From positions 1 through 39,253 of the forward strand of contig NZ_SMKF01000036.1 in the NCBI RefSeq assembly GCF_004348325.1: DNA of 39,253 nucleotides, in the 5' to 3' direction. The translations under genes and the position numbers were made by a program. Source of the stretch: Micromonospora sp. KC213 (lineage in GTDB: Bacteria > Actinomycetota > Actinomycetes > Mycobacteriales > Micromonosporaceae). This document shows positions 15,354 to 22,917 of this stretch, in pieces (the first letter of the stretch is position 1; each line of letters begins with the position of its first letter). Below the pieces are notes generated by a model. That model made no database searches. It was not told where the DNA came from and saw only the letters and a list, made by a program, of their open reading frames with translations.

Positions 15354-16502
15354 GTGGTCAATCCGCCCGCACCCACCCCGCTGCTGAGCGTCGTCGTCCC
15401 GGTCCACGGGGTCGAGGCGTACCTGCACCAGTGCCTCGACTCGATCCGCCGGGACGTCCCCGCCGGCGACGCGGGCACCGTCGAGATCGTCGCCGTCGAC
15501 GACGCCTCGCCGGACCGGTGCGGCGAGCTGCTGCGGGCGTACGCGGCGACCCATCCCGGCGTGCGCACCGTCCACCTGGAGACGAACGTGGGGCTCGGCC
15601 CGGCCCGCAACGCCGGGCTGGAGGTGGCCGGCGGCGACTACGTCTGGTTCGTCGACAGCGACGACTGGCTGCCGCCGGGCACCATCCCGGCGGTACTGGC
15701 GCGGCTGCGGGCACACCGCCCGGACGTGATGATCATCGACCATCTGCGGGTGCACGAGGACGGCCGGCACGAGACCGATGCCAGCAGCCCGCTGCTGCGC
15801 GGGGTGCCGGACGTGGTACGGCTGGCCGACCGGCCCCAGTTGCTGCGCGTGCAGCACACCGCGTGGAACAAGGTGGTCCGCCGGACCTTCCTCGACGAGT
15901 TGGAGCTGCGCTTCCACCCCGGCTGGTACGAGGACATCCCGTTCAGTCATCCGCTGCTGATCGGCGCGGAGCGGATCTGCGTACTGGACCGGGTCTGCTA
16001 CCACTACCGCCAGGGCCGACAGGGCGCGATCACCTCCACCCGCAGCGGCCGGCACTTCGACGCCTTCGACCAGTACGACCGGCTGCTGGACTGGGTCCGG
16101 CGGCGGTACCCGGACGACCGACTGCACGCCGAACTGTTCGGACTGATGGTCAACCACATGCTGGTGGTGGTCGGCAACGACGACCGGCTGCACCCGCATC
16201 TGCGCCGTGCCTTCTTCCGCCGGGTGGCCGAGCAGTACCGTCGTCATCTGCCGGCGAGCGGCTACCCCCGCCCCGGTGGGGTGGCCGGGCTCAAGCACCG
16301 GCTGGTCGGCCGGGACAGCTACCTCGCGTACGCGGCGCTGCGACGCGCGCACCGGCTGGCCGGCCGGGTACGGCAGCCCGCCCCGTCCACCGCCGGACAT
16401 CCGAGCGCGCCGGCTCTGCCAGAGCCCAGCGGTGCGGCGGATGGTCCGGCGCGGGTCGACGGGTCGCAGTCGGACGTGCTGGCGGGGCGGGGCAGTCCGT
16501 GA
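15354..16502 (+). CDS. Family 2 glycosyltransferase
   Basis: A 382-residue GT-A enzyme. 'LSVVVPVHGVEAYLHQCLDSI' opens the nucleotide-sugar fold, 'VDDASPD' and 'DSDDWL' supply the acidic metal/nucleotide sites (DXD-like), and 'NVGLGPARNAGLEVAGGDYVWFVD' is classic GT2. The C-terminal 150 residues include 'YEDIPFSHPLL', as in teichoic/capsule GT2 enzymes, and end in a disordered Pro/Ala-rich tail. The GTG at 15354 is preferred to 15336 because GAGGG at 15342-15346 is well spaced. A GCCACCC/GGGTGGC repeat (15327-15333, 15344-15350) could mask that site. It precedes pseI by 130 nt on the same strand and may build the acceptor glycan of the Pse-containing polymer; donor and acceptor are unknown. 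Confidence 0.85.
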   Translation: MVNPPAPTPLLSVVVPVHGVEAYLHQCLDSIRRDVPAGDAGTVEIVAVDDASPDRCGELLRAYAATHPGVRTVHLETNVGLGPARNAGLEVAGGDYVWFVDSDDWLPPGTIPAVLARLRAHRPDVMIIDHLRVHEDGRHETDASSPLLRGVPDVVRLADRPQLLRVQHTAWNKVVRRTFLDELELRFHPGWYEDIPFSHPLLIGAERICVLDRVCYHYRQGRQGAITSTRSGRHFDAFDQYDRLLDWVRRRYPDDRLHAELFGLMVNHMLVVVGNDDRLHPHLRRAFFRRVAEQYRRHLPASGYPRPGGVAGLKHRLVGRDSYLAYAALRRAHRLAGRVRQPAPSTAGHPSAPALPEPSGAADGPARVDGSQSDVLAGRGSP

Positions 16503-16632
16503 GCGTCCCGGTCGCGGGTTCCGCTCTCCGGAGCCGGACCGGCGGCTCGGCGCGCGGGGCGTTCGCATCGTCCGGGGACGACGGGGCAAGGACCGCGCAT
16601 GGGCGCGGACGCACAGTGAACAGGGGTCGGGC

Positions 16633-17685
16633 ATGACGGTGGCAGTGAAGATCGGACCGCACGTGGTGGGGGCGGGGGAACGACCGTTCGTGGTGGCCGA
16701 GATGTCCGGCAACCACAACGGGGACCTGGACCGGGCGCTGGCCATCGTGGACGCCGTCGCGGCCAGTGGGGCGCACGCGTTGAAGTTGCAGACCTACCGG
16801 CCCGACACCATCACCATCGACGTCGACTCCCCCGCCTTCCGGATCTCCGGCGAGCACGAGCTGTGGGGCGGCGAAAACCTGTACCGGCTCTACGAGAAGG
16901 CGCACACCCCGTACGAGTGGCACGCGCCGATCTTCGCCCGGGCCCGGGAGCGAGGGCTGACGGTGTTCTCCTCGCCCTTCGACCCGAGCGCGGTGGAACT
17001 GCTGGAGGAGCTGGACGCGCCGGCGTACAAGATCGCCTCATCGGAGCTGGTCGACCTGCCGCTGATCCGGTTGGTGGCCAGTACCGGTAAACCGTTGGTG
17101 ATCTCCACCGGAATGGCGACGGTCGCCGAGATCGACGCCGCGGTGCGCACCGCGCGGGAGGCGGGCGCCGGTGGCATCGTCCTGCTGGCCTGCACCGCCT
17201 CCTACCCGGCTCCGCCGGCCGACAGCAACCTGCGGCGTATCCCGGTGCTCGCCGACCTGTTCGGGGTACCGGTGGGCCTGTCCGACCACACCCCCGGCAT
17301 CGGGGTGCCGATCGCCTCGGTGGCGCTGGGCGCCTGCTTCGTCGAGAAGCACGTGACGCTGGACCGGTCCGACGGCGGGGTGGACTCGGACTTCTCGCTG
17401 AACCCGGACGAGCTGGCCGCCCTGGTCGTCGAGTCGCAGCGGGCGTACGCGGCGCTGGGCGGAACGCTGGTCGGCCCGACCCCCGCCGAGCGGGAGGGGC
17501 TGCGCTTCCGCCGGTCCCTGTGGGTGGTCGAGGACGTCCGGGCCGGTGAGCCGGTGACCACGCGCAACGTCCGCTCGATCCGCCCGGCCGGGGGGCTGGC
17601 CCCGGCGGCGATCGACGCCGTGCTCGGCCGGGCCTTCGCCGTCGACGTTCCCCGGGGCACCCCGCTGAGCTGGGACCTGATCTGA
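16633..17685 (+). CDS. pseI: Pseudaminic acid synthase
   Basis: A 350-residue NeuB-family enzyme. It condenses phosphoenolpyruvate with 2,4-diacetamido-2,4,6-trideoxy-L-altrose (the PseG product) to give pseudaminic acid. The TIM-barrel start 'FVVAEMSGNHNGDLDRALAIVDA', 'ALKLQTYRPDTITID' and 'GLSDHTPG' fit the PseI branch better than sialic (NeuB) or legionaminic (LegI) synthases. 'VEKHVTLDRSDGGVDSDFSL' and a C-terminal antifreeze-like SAF domain (about 285-350) complete it. Length matches characterised PseI. AGGGG precedes the ATG at 16633 by 6 nt. It is separated from the other pse genes by an oppositely oriented ACP operon; a strong hairpin follows. Confidence 0.92.
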   Translation: MTVAVKIGPHVVGAGERPFVVAEMSGNHNGDLDRALAIVDAVAASGAHALKLQTYRPDTITIDVDSPAFRISGEHELWGGENLYRLYEKAHTPYEWHAPIFARARERGLTVFSSPFDPSAVELLEELDAPAYKIASSELVDLPLIRLVASTGKPLVISTGMATVAEIDAAVRTAREAGAGGIVLLACTASYPAPPADSNLRRIPVLADLFGVPVGLSDHTPGIGVPIASVALGACFVEKHVTLDRSDGGVDSDFSLNPDELAALVVESQRAYAALGGTLVGPTPAEREGLRFRRSLWVVEDVRAGEPVTTRNVRSIRPAGGLAPAAIDAVLGRAFAVDVPRGTPLSWDLI

Positions 17686-17692
17686 CGCTCGC

Positions 17693-17722
17693 CCGCCGGC
17701 CGCGCCACCGCGCGGCCGGCGG
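17693..17722. terminator. Bidirectional terminator after pseI
   Basis: Perfect 13-bp stem (17693-17705 with 17710-17722), 4-nt loop, 7 nt past the pseI stop. The leftward phosphopantetheinyl-transferase-like gene ends 147 nt away, so it mainly serves pseI. Confidence 0.7.
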
Positions 17723-17868
17723 CACGCGGGTTCTTGCCGCCGATGGCCTGCGCCTCGGCGACGCCGTCGCCGATTGCGCCAGGTGGGGTGTCGGGCACGC
17801 TGGAAGTCAGCGCCTGCCGTAACCCACCCGCGCAGGGCGACCATTGTGGGCCGTCGGGGACGGACCGG

Positions 17869-18327
17869 TCAGGGCGCAAAGGCCACCGTGACGACCAGGT
17901 CGGCCACGCGCAGAGTCCGCCACACCGCCGGCGTCTGCGGGGGTACGACCAGCCCGTGCCGCCGCCACCAGAGGGCCACCGGCACCTCCGCCAGCTTGCA
18001 CAGGCTCTCCGCCCGGGTCCACCGGGCCCAGAAGTCGGTGGGCCCGAAGCGCCGGGCCAACGCCGGCGGTACCTCGGCGTCGGCCCGTTCGGCGTCGACC
18101 GCCACCCGCCAGCCCGGCGCGGGCGGGCCGTACCAGCCGACGCAGCGCCCGTCGTCGAGGTGGCTGCGGGTCACCGCGTACGCCAGCTCGGCCGGCGTGC
18201 CGACCCGCAGGTGCCGTTCGGCGGCCGCCAGCAGGGCCGGCACCGGACGTGTGCCGGCCGGGCCGGGCGGGCCCGGCCGGCCGGCCACCCCGACCGGTCC
18301 CCCGCGCGGATCAGACGGAGGCCGCAC
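17869..18327 (-). CDS. 4'-phosphopantetheinyl transferase-like protein
   Basis: A protein of up to 152 residues that resembles a diverged Sfp/AcpS-type transferase. 'RVAVDAERAD' fits the Asp-x-Glu metal site ('GVDVE'). 'FWARWTRAESLCKL' fits the second motif ('FW..WT.KEA..K'), keeping the Glu and Lys but not the first Lys. The C-terminal 'LVVTVAFAP' fits the closing strand. This enzyme class transfers phosphopantetheine from CoA to the Ser of carrier proteins. It is the last gene of the operon containing the ACP at 20270-20521, the obvious partner. It overlaps the SDR gene by 17 nt; the GTG at 18327 has no clear ribosome binding site and the Pro/Gly-rich first 25 residues may not be translated. 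A degenerate non-catalytic relative is possible. Confidence 0.6.
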   Translation of the reverse strand: MRPPSDPRGGPVGVAGRPGPPGPAGTRPVPALLAAAERHLRVGTPAELAYAVTRSHLDDGRCVGWYGPPAPGWRVAVDAERADAEVPPALARRFGPTDFWARWTRAESLCKLAEVPVALWWRRHGLVVPPQTPAVWRTLRVADLVVTVAFAP

Positions 18328-19057
18328 CGTCCACCACGATCACCTGGCCGTTGATGTTGGTGTGCTCGCGCAGCAGCATCCGTACCACCGGCACGACCTC
18401 CGCCGGCTCGGTGAGATGCCCGGTCGGCGTGCGGCGGACGATCTGGTCCAGCTGGGTGCTGCCCAGCACGGCGGACATCTCCGAGGCGAAGAACCCCGGC
18501 GCGACCGCGTTGACCAGCACCCGCCCGCCCAGCTCCCGGGCCAGCGAGCGGGTCGCGGCGTCCATGCCGCCCTTGGTGGCCGAGTACGCCACCAGGCCGG
18601 GAAAGCCGCGCTGCGCGCAGATCGAGGTGATGTTGACGATCCGGCCACGGCGTCCGCCGCCGAGCATCCGCCGGACCACCAGGCGGGTCAGCTGCAACGG
18701 CGCGGTCAGATTCGTCTCGACGATCCGGGCGATGTCGGCGGTGGAGGTGTGCGTGTGCATCGAGTCCTGGCCGACGGCGGCGTTGTTGACCAGCCCGTCC
18801 ACCGGGCCGAGCCGCTCCTCGGCCGCCCGCAGGAAAGCCTGCGCGGCGGACAGGTCGGTGACGTCGACCGTGCCGACGTGCACCCGGTCCGGGTACGTGT
18901 CGGCCAACTTCGCCAGCTCGGGAGTGACGGTACGGGCGAACGCGGCCACCTTCACCCCGGCATCGAGCAGGTCGGTGACGATGGCCAGCCCCAGTCCGCG
19001 CGATCCGCCGGAGACCAGGACCACGGAACTGGGTGGGACCAGAGGGGTGTCAGACAT
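18311..19057 (-). CDS. Short-chain dehydrogenase/reductase (FabG-like) of the ACP operon
   Basis: A 248-residue classic SDR: cofactor motif 'SGGSRGLGLAI' (about 16-26), 'NNAAVG', catalytic Ser in 'NITSICAQ', catalytic Tyr-x3-Lys in 'YSATKGG' and 'NAVAPGFFASEM'. Basic residues after the glycine motif suggest NADPH. The nearest functional analogy is 3-oxoacyl-ACP reductase, reducing an acyl group held on a carrier protein. It overlaps the AMP-ligase gene by 8 nt and the next gene by 17 nt, so all four genes are probably co-translated. A sugar dehydrogenase role is the alternative; the ACP next door favours a carrier-bound substrate. Confidence 0.88.
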   Translation of the reverse strand: MSDTPLVPPSSVVLVSGGSRGLGLAIVTDLLDAGVKVAAFARTVTPELAKLADTYPDRVHVGTVDVTDLSAAQAFLRAAEERLGPVDGLVNNAAVGQDSMHTHTSTADIARIVETNLTAPLQLTRLVVRRMLGGGRRGRIVNITSICAQRGFPGLVAYSATKGGMDAATRSLARELGGRVLVNAVAPGFFASEMSAVLGSTQLDQIVRRTPTGHLTEPAEVVPVVRMLLREHTNINGQVIVVDGAASV

Positions 19058-20273
19058 CGCTCTTCAACGTCTCCTTGACGGGTATCTCGGGCAGCAGCCG
19101 GATGCGGCGGGGCACCGCGTGCTCGGGTAGCCGGTCGGCGCACCAACGGACCAGCTCGGCCTCGTCCGGCGCGTCGTCCGACGCGGTCGGGACCACCTCG
19201 GCGACCACCATCCGGCCGAGCAGCGGCGCCCGACGGCCGCTGACCCGCGCCCAGGCCAGCCGCGGGTGGGCGGCGAGCACACCCCGGACCAGGCCGGCGG
19301 AGACCTTGCTTCCGCCGACGTTGATCTCGTCGGAGTCCAGCCGACCGGTGATCAGCACCCGGCCGTCGACGACCTGCACCCGGTCGCCGGTACGCACCGG
19401 GCCGTCGAGCCCGGCGCCGTGGTGCGGGGAGATGATCACCAGTTCCTCGCCGTCGACCGAGAGCGTCGGCCGGCCGGGCAGGCGGCGGTCCAGCCACCCG
19501 ACCGGAAAGCCGGCCCGACCGTCGTGGACCACGATGGACGCCCCCACCTCCGAGGAGGCGTAGATCCAAGAGATCCGGGCGGCTGGGAACACCTCCCGCA
19601 GCCGGTCCAGCACCGCCTGGTCGACCGGTTCACCGCCGAGGGTGAGCTGGCGCAGCGGCACCCGGGCCAGCGCCGCCGGGTCCCGGTGCAGGGTGCGCCG
19701 CCAGAACGTCGGGGTGCCGGAGGCGGCGTCCACCCCGTGCGCGGCGGCGAGCGCCGGCCAGTCGTCCAGTTCGTCGGCGTCCACCACCACCAGGTGCTGC
19801 CCCGGCTGGGTCAGCGACAGGGTCACCACCTGCCACCAGGCGTACGTGCCGGACGCGTACGGGCAGAGCCAGGTGCGGGCCGGCTGGACACCGCGAACGG
19901 TGGTCAACGACTCCAGGGTGTGCCCGACCCGCTTGGGTCGCCCGGTGGAACCGGAGGTGAGCAGCCAGAGCCGACCCGGCTCGGCGGGACGCGACCGGAC
20001 CGCCGGCTCGGCGTCGGACCCCGGGCCGGTGACCGTGAAGCCGGCCGCCCGCAGTTCGTCGCGCATCGCCCGGTCCATCCGGGCGGCCGAGGTGAGCAGC
20101 AGCTCGGTGCCGTACGCGGCGTGGTGCCGGGCCGCGGCCAGCGCCTCGGCCGGGCCGGCGGTGAGGACGGCGGCCGGCGACGGCAGCGCCGGCTCGGGCA
20201 GGTCGCGCCAGGTCGTGACGCGGCCGGCGACGACGATCCGGTTGTCCAACCCGGCGAGGGTGCCGACGGTCAC
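19050..20273 (-). CDS. AMP-forming acyl/aminoacyl ligase (short ANL enzyme)
   Basis: A 407-residue member of the adenylate-forming (ANL) superfamily. The A3 phosphate loop 'LLTSGSTGRPKR' lies at about 104-115, 'IYASSEVGAS' is an A5-like region, 'VRTGDRVQ' is A7, and 'ITGRLDSDEINVGGSKVS' is A8. The C-terminal 'IPVKETLKSDV' holds the A10-type Lys. Typical members have 500-550 residues with the A3 loop near 180; here much of the N-terminal subdomain is missing. It would adenylate a carboxylic or amino acid and load it on the ACP encoded just upstream. The GTG at 20273 overlaps the ACP stop (GTGA), indicating stoichiometric coupling. The substrate is not readable by eye. Confidence 0.87.
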   Translation of the reverse strand: MTVGTLAGLDNRIVVAGRVTTWRDLPEPALPSPAAVLTAGPAEALAAARHHAAYGTELLLTSAARMDRAMRDELRAAGFTVTGPGSDAEPAVRSRPAEPGRLWLLTSGSTGRPKRVGHTLESLTTVRGVQPARTWLCPYASGTYAWWQVVTLSLTQPGQHLVVVDADELDDWPALAAAHGVDAASGTPTFWRRTLHRDPAALARVPLRQLTLGGEPVDQAVLDRLREVFPAARISWIYASSEVGASIVVHDGRAGFPVGWLDRRLPGRPTLSVDGEELVIISPHHGAGLDGPVRTGDRVQVVDGRVLITGRLDSDEINVGGSKVSAGLVRGVLAAHPRLAWARVSGRRAPLLGRMVVAEVVPTASDDAPDEAELVRWCADRLPEHAVPRRIRLLPEIPVKETLKSDV

Positions 20274-20521
20274 TGGCGCTGGAGGGACTCGAGGAAGTCG
20301 AGGACGTCCCCGACCGTGGCGATGCGGCGCAGGCCGGGGGCGTCGAAGTTGAGTTCCTCCCCGGTGGCGTCCTCGACCCGCAGGGCCAGTTCCGAGAAGT
20401 CCAGCGACCGGAAGCCGATCTCCCGCAGGTCGGCGGCGTCGTCGTCCGGCAAGACCCGGCCCTGGTTCGCCAGCACCTGCGACATGAGGTCGCGGATGTG
20501 CGCGCGGCTCAGTTCGTTCAT
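20270..20521 (-). CDS. Acyl carrier protein
   Basis: An 83-residue four-helix carrier protein. Ser39 in 'GFRSLDFSEL' is the phosphopantetheine attachment site (usual motif DSL; here RSL). It has the typical acidic helix II, and a final 'TVGDVLDFLESL' helix matches ACP/PCP proteins. It is the first gene of a four-gene operon (ACP, ligase, SDR, phosphopantetheinyl-transferase-like) inside the pseudaminic acid locus. The ATG at 20521 has no ribosome binding site, but a TACACT -10 box lies 7 nt upstream, so the mRNA is probably leaderless. It is divergent from pseH, with 90 bp between the starts. The role proposed, carrying an acyl group for Pse decoration, is inference. Confidence 0.88.
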   Translation of the reverse strand: MNELSRAHIRDLMSQVLANQGRVLPDDDAADLREIGFRSLDFSELALRVEDATGEELNFDAPGLRRIATVGDVLDFLESLQRQ

Positions 20522-20528
20522 GCGGCGG

Positions 20529-20534
20529 AGTGTA
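20529..20534 (-). promoter_or_regulatory. -10 box of the ACP operon (leaderless)
   Basis: TACACT on the minus strand ending 7 nt before the ATG at 20521, which places the transcription start at or next to the start codon. The -35 region (near TGTCGC) is poor. Confidence 0.45.
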
Positions 20535-20537
20535 GCG

Positions 20538-20566
20538 CCCGGAAAATGCTGGCGACATTTCCCGGG
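20538..20566. promoter_or_regulatory. Inverted repeat between the ACP operon and pseH
   Basis: CCCGGAAAATG (20538-20548) and CATTTCCCGGG (20556-20566), 10 of 11 positions complementary, 7-nt spacer. It lies just upstream of the ACP -10 box, and a possible pseH -10 (TAGGGT, 20567-20572) abuts it. Position suggests a shared operator for both divergent units. Confidence 0.45.
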
Positions 20567-20611
20567 TAGGGTCTGGAGGACTGACAAGGAATCGCACGGA
20601 AAGGGCCGCCA

Positions 20612-21121
20612 GTGCTACGCGAAGCGACCGGGGACGACGTTCACCTGATGTTTTCCTGGCGTAATCAGGAAGCCAACCGGCAGGTCAGCAAGACCAGTCA
20701 CGTGATCTCCGCCGCCGAGCACGCGGCGTGGTGGTCCCGGGTGTGTGACGACCCCACCAGGCGGGTGCTGGTGTACGAACGCGACGGGCTGCCCTGCGGC
20801 GTGGTGACCTTCTTCGACCTGCGGCTGGACGGCCCGCGTACCGGGGCGTGGGGCTTCTACCTGGACGCCGAGGGGCTGGCCGGGCGGGGCGAGACGCTAC
20901 CGGCCTGGCTGGAGGTGATGCGCGAGGCGGTGGACCACGCGTTCGACACGCTGGCGCTGGACCGCCTCGACGGGGAGGTGCTGGCGCACAACACGGTGGT
21001 ACGTCAGATGAACCATCGGTTCCGGTTCGTCGAGGGGATCCCGCAACGGCAGGTGCACGACGGGCGGGAAATCGAGGTTATCCCGATTTCCCTGACCCGG
21101 GAGAATCGCCGCCGTCGCTGA
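20612..21121 (+). CDS. pseH: PseH-like N-acetyltransferase (GNAT family)
   Basis: A 169-residue GNAT protein. PseH acetylates the 4-amino group of UDP-4-amino-4,6-dideoxy-N-acetyl-L-altrosamine, the third step to pseudaminic acid. The pattern 'GVVTFFDLRLDG...GAWGFYLD', then 'FDTLALDRLDGEVLAHNTVVRQMNHRFRFVEGIPQRQ', is that of PseH. The CoA pyrophosphate loop reads 'GLAGRGETLP', less glycine-rich than the usual R-x-x-G-x-G/A. The GTG start at 20612 follows AAGGG by 6 nt. Divergent from the ACP operon across 90 bp, which suggests joint regulation and raises the possibility of a carrier-bound acyl donor; acetyl-CoA remains the default. Confidence 0.85.
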   Translation: MLREATGDDVHLMFSWRNQEANRQVSKTSHVISAAEHAAWWSRVCDDPTRRVLVYERDGLPCGVVTFFDLRLDGPRTGAWGFYLDAEGLAGRGETLPAWLEVMREAVDHAFDTLALDRLDGEVLAHNTVVRQMNHRFRFVEGIPQRQVHDGREIEVIPISLTRENRRRR

Positions 21122-21186
21122 TTTCGACAATTGTCCGTCCGGCATTCACCCGGCGGACATCGGAAGTTCATTCCCGGCCACGCGGG

Positions 21187-22917
21187 TCAGCCGCGCCGCC
21201 AGGCCGCCCAGTGCTGGCGCGGATTGCCGCCGAGCCGGACGAACCCGTACCGGGCACCGTCCCAGTCGTCCGGTTCGCCGGGCGCCCAGCGGGTGAGCAC
21301 CACGTCGGCCGCGGCCGGCGGCCGGTCCCGGAACCACCGCACGTCCGTCCAGGTCACCTGGTGGCTGAGGTTGAACCGCAGGATGTAGTGCACGCCGACG
21401 GAGGCGTACACCCGTTCGCCGGGGCGCAACCCCAGCTCGGCGAGGCGCGGGGTGGGGGCGGTGGCCGCCACCATCGGCCGCACCAACCGGTCGGTGATCA
21501 CCGCCATGGTGCCGATGTTCACCGCCACCAGCGCGGCCAGCGCGGCGATACGCCACCGGGGTCGGCGCAGGGCGACCACCAGCAGCAGACAGCCGGCCAT
21601 GCCCACCGCCGCGCCGGTGAACGGGCGGAACTGGCGCCAACCACCGGTCAGCGCCATCAGGTCGGGTGCGCCGAACCCGCCGTAGCGCAGCTCGTGGCCC
21701 CGGCTGGCCACGTACGCGAGCCGGGCCGCGATCAGCGTCGCCCCGCCGATCAGCACCGCCACCGCGACGGCGGCCCGGCGCAGCGCCACCCGCCCGGTCA
21801 CGGTGAGCAGCACCCCCACCCCGACCAGCAGCCAGAACGGGGCCAGCATCTGCACGTACCGGCCGTAGATGGCGTCCAGCGGCTTGCTGGTGATGCCGGC
21901 GAGGATCACCGACGCCCCACCGGCCACGCCGACGCTCGTCACCAGGGCGACGCCGAGCGTCCAGCGGACGGCCGCGTCCCAGGTCGGCCGGAACAGCTCG
22001 CGCACCGCGGCGGCCCAGGCGATCCCGGCCAGCCCGAAAGTGATCACCACCAGGTACCAGAGCTGGGTGGCGACGGCCGCGGAGAGCCGCAGCAGCCCGG
22101 GCCCGGAGGCAACGGCCCGTAGGGTGCCGCCGCCGGGCGGGTTGCCGAGCAGGTACACCCGATCCCCGAGCAGGCGGATGCCGGCCTCGTTGACCAGGGC
22201 CAGGGCCAGCACCGGCAGCACCGCGGCGAGGACCTGGGCGGGGGTCGCCCGGCGGCGGACGAGCAGCAGCAGAACCAGCCCGACGTGCACCGCGACGATC
22301 ACCAGGCCCCGGGAGTGCAGCAGATGGAACGCGCCGGCCAGCGTCCCGACGGCGACGGCAGCCAGCGGTGTGGGCCGGGACAGCCAGCGGTGCACGGCGA
22401 GCAGCCAGGCCAGCACCAGCGGCGCCATGACCGTGTCGATCATCGCCACCTGGGCGTAGAAGGCGGTCGCCGGCAGGGTCGCCGCGACGGCGGCGGCTGC
22501 CAGGGCGGTCGACCGGCGCAGCGCGAACAGCCGGCGACCGAGCAGGTACGCCAGCGGCAGGGTGAGGCTGTTCAGCATCGCGTTGATCAGGTGCACGAGG
22601 CGGTAGCTGTCGGTGAACTCCCGGTCGCCGAAGAACGCCGGGGCGATCAGCATCGGGTAGCCGACCCGGCGCAGCGGACCGTTCTCGCTGCTGAAACCAC
22701 CCGGTCCGCCGGCGAGTGCCCGCGCGGTGTTGAGGTAGCTGTCCTCGTCGGTGTGCGCGATCGGCAGCGTCACGTGCCGGGCCAGCCACATCCGCCAGCC
22801 GACCCCGGCCAGCCAGCCCGCGACCAGCAACGCCGGCACCAGCCACCGTCGGCTGGGGGTGGCCGGCGGATTCGCCGGATCGGCGGGCCGTGCTCGCACG
22901 TCGGTGCCGGACGCCAT
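21187..22917 (-). CDS. GT-C type membrane glycosyltransferase (PMT/ArnT-like)
   Basis: A 576-residue protein with about 11-13 membrane segments and a C-terminal soluble part of about 75 residues. The first loop carries an acidic pair, Asp57-Glu58-Asp59 in 'AHTDEDSYLNTARAL', the position of the catalytic Asp in GT-C enzymes that use polyprenyl-phosphate sugars on the outer membrane face. 'FAYVAQVAMIDTVMAPLVLAW'-like segments resemble GT39/GT83 families. The ATG at 22917 is chosen because a strong CAGGAGG lies 5-6 nt upstream; the longer frame lacks one. It sits between pseH and pseB on the opposite strand and could glycosylate the exported Pse polymer. Donor unknown. Confidence 0.78.
   Translation of the reverse strand: MASGTDVRARPADPANPPATPSRRWLVPALLVAGWLAGVGWRMWLARHVTLPIAHTDEDSYLNTARALAGGPGGFSSENGPLRRVGYPMLIAPAFFGDREFTDSYRLVHLINAMLNSLTLPLAYLLGRRLFALRRSTALAAAAVAATLPATAFYAQVAMIDTVMAPLVLAWLLAVHRWLSRPTPLAAVAVGTLAGAFHLLHSRGLVIVAVHVGLVLLLLVRRRATPAQVLAAVLPVLALALVNEAGIRLLGDRVYLLGNPPGGGTLRAVASGPGLLRLSAAVATQLWYLVVITFGLAGIAWAAAVRELFRPTWDAAVRWTLGVALVTSVGVAGGASVILAGITSKPLDAIYGRYVQMLAPFWLLVGVGVLLTVTGRVALRRAAVAVAVLIGGATLIAARLAYVASRGHELRYGGFGAPDLMALTGGWRQFRPFTGAAVGMAGCLLLVVALRRPRWRIAALAALVAVNIGTMAVITDRLVRPMVAATAPTPRLAELGLRPGERVYASVGVHYILRFNLSHQVTWTDVRWFRDRPPAAADVVLTRWAPGEPDDWDGARYGFVRLGGNPRQHWAAWRRG

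Noticed and set aside
16633..17685. Sialic or legionaminic acid synthase instead of PseI
   Set aside because: Motifs fit the PseI branch, and PseB, PseC, PseG and PseH partners are present; no NeuC/LegG-type epimerase is seen.
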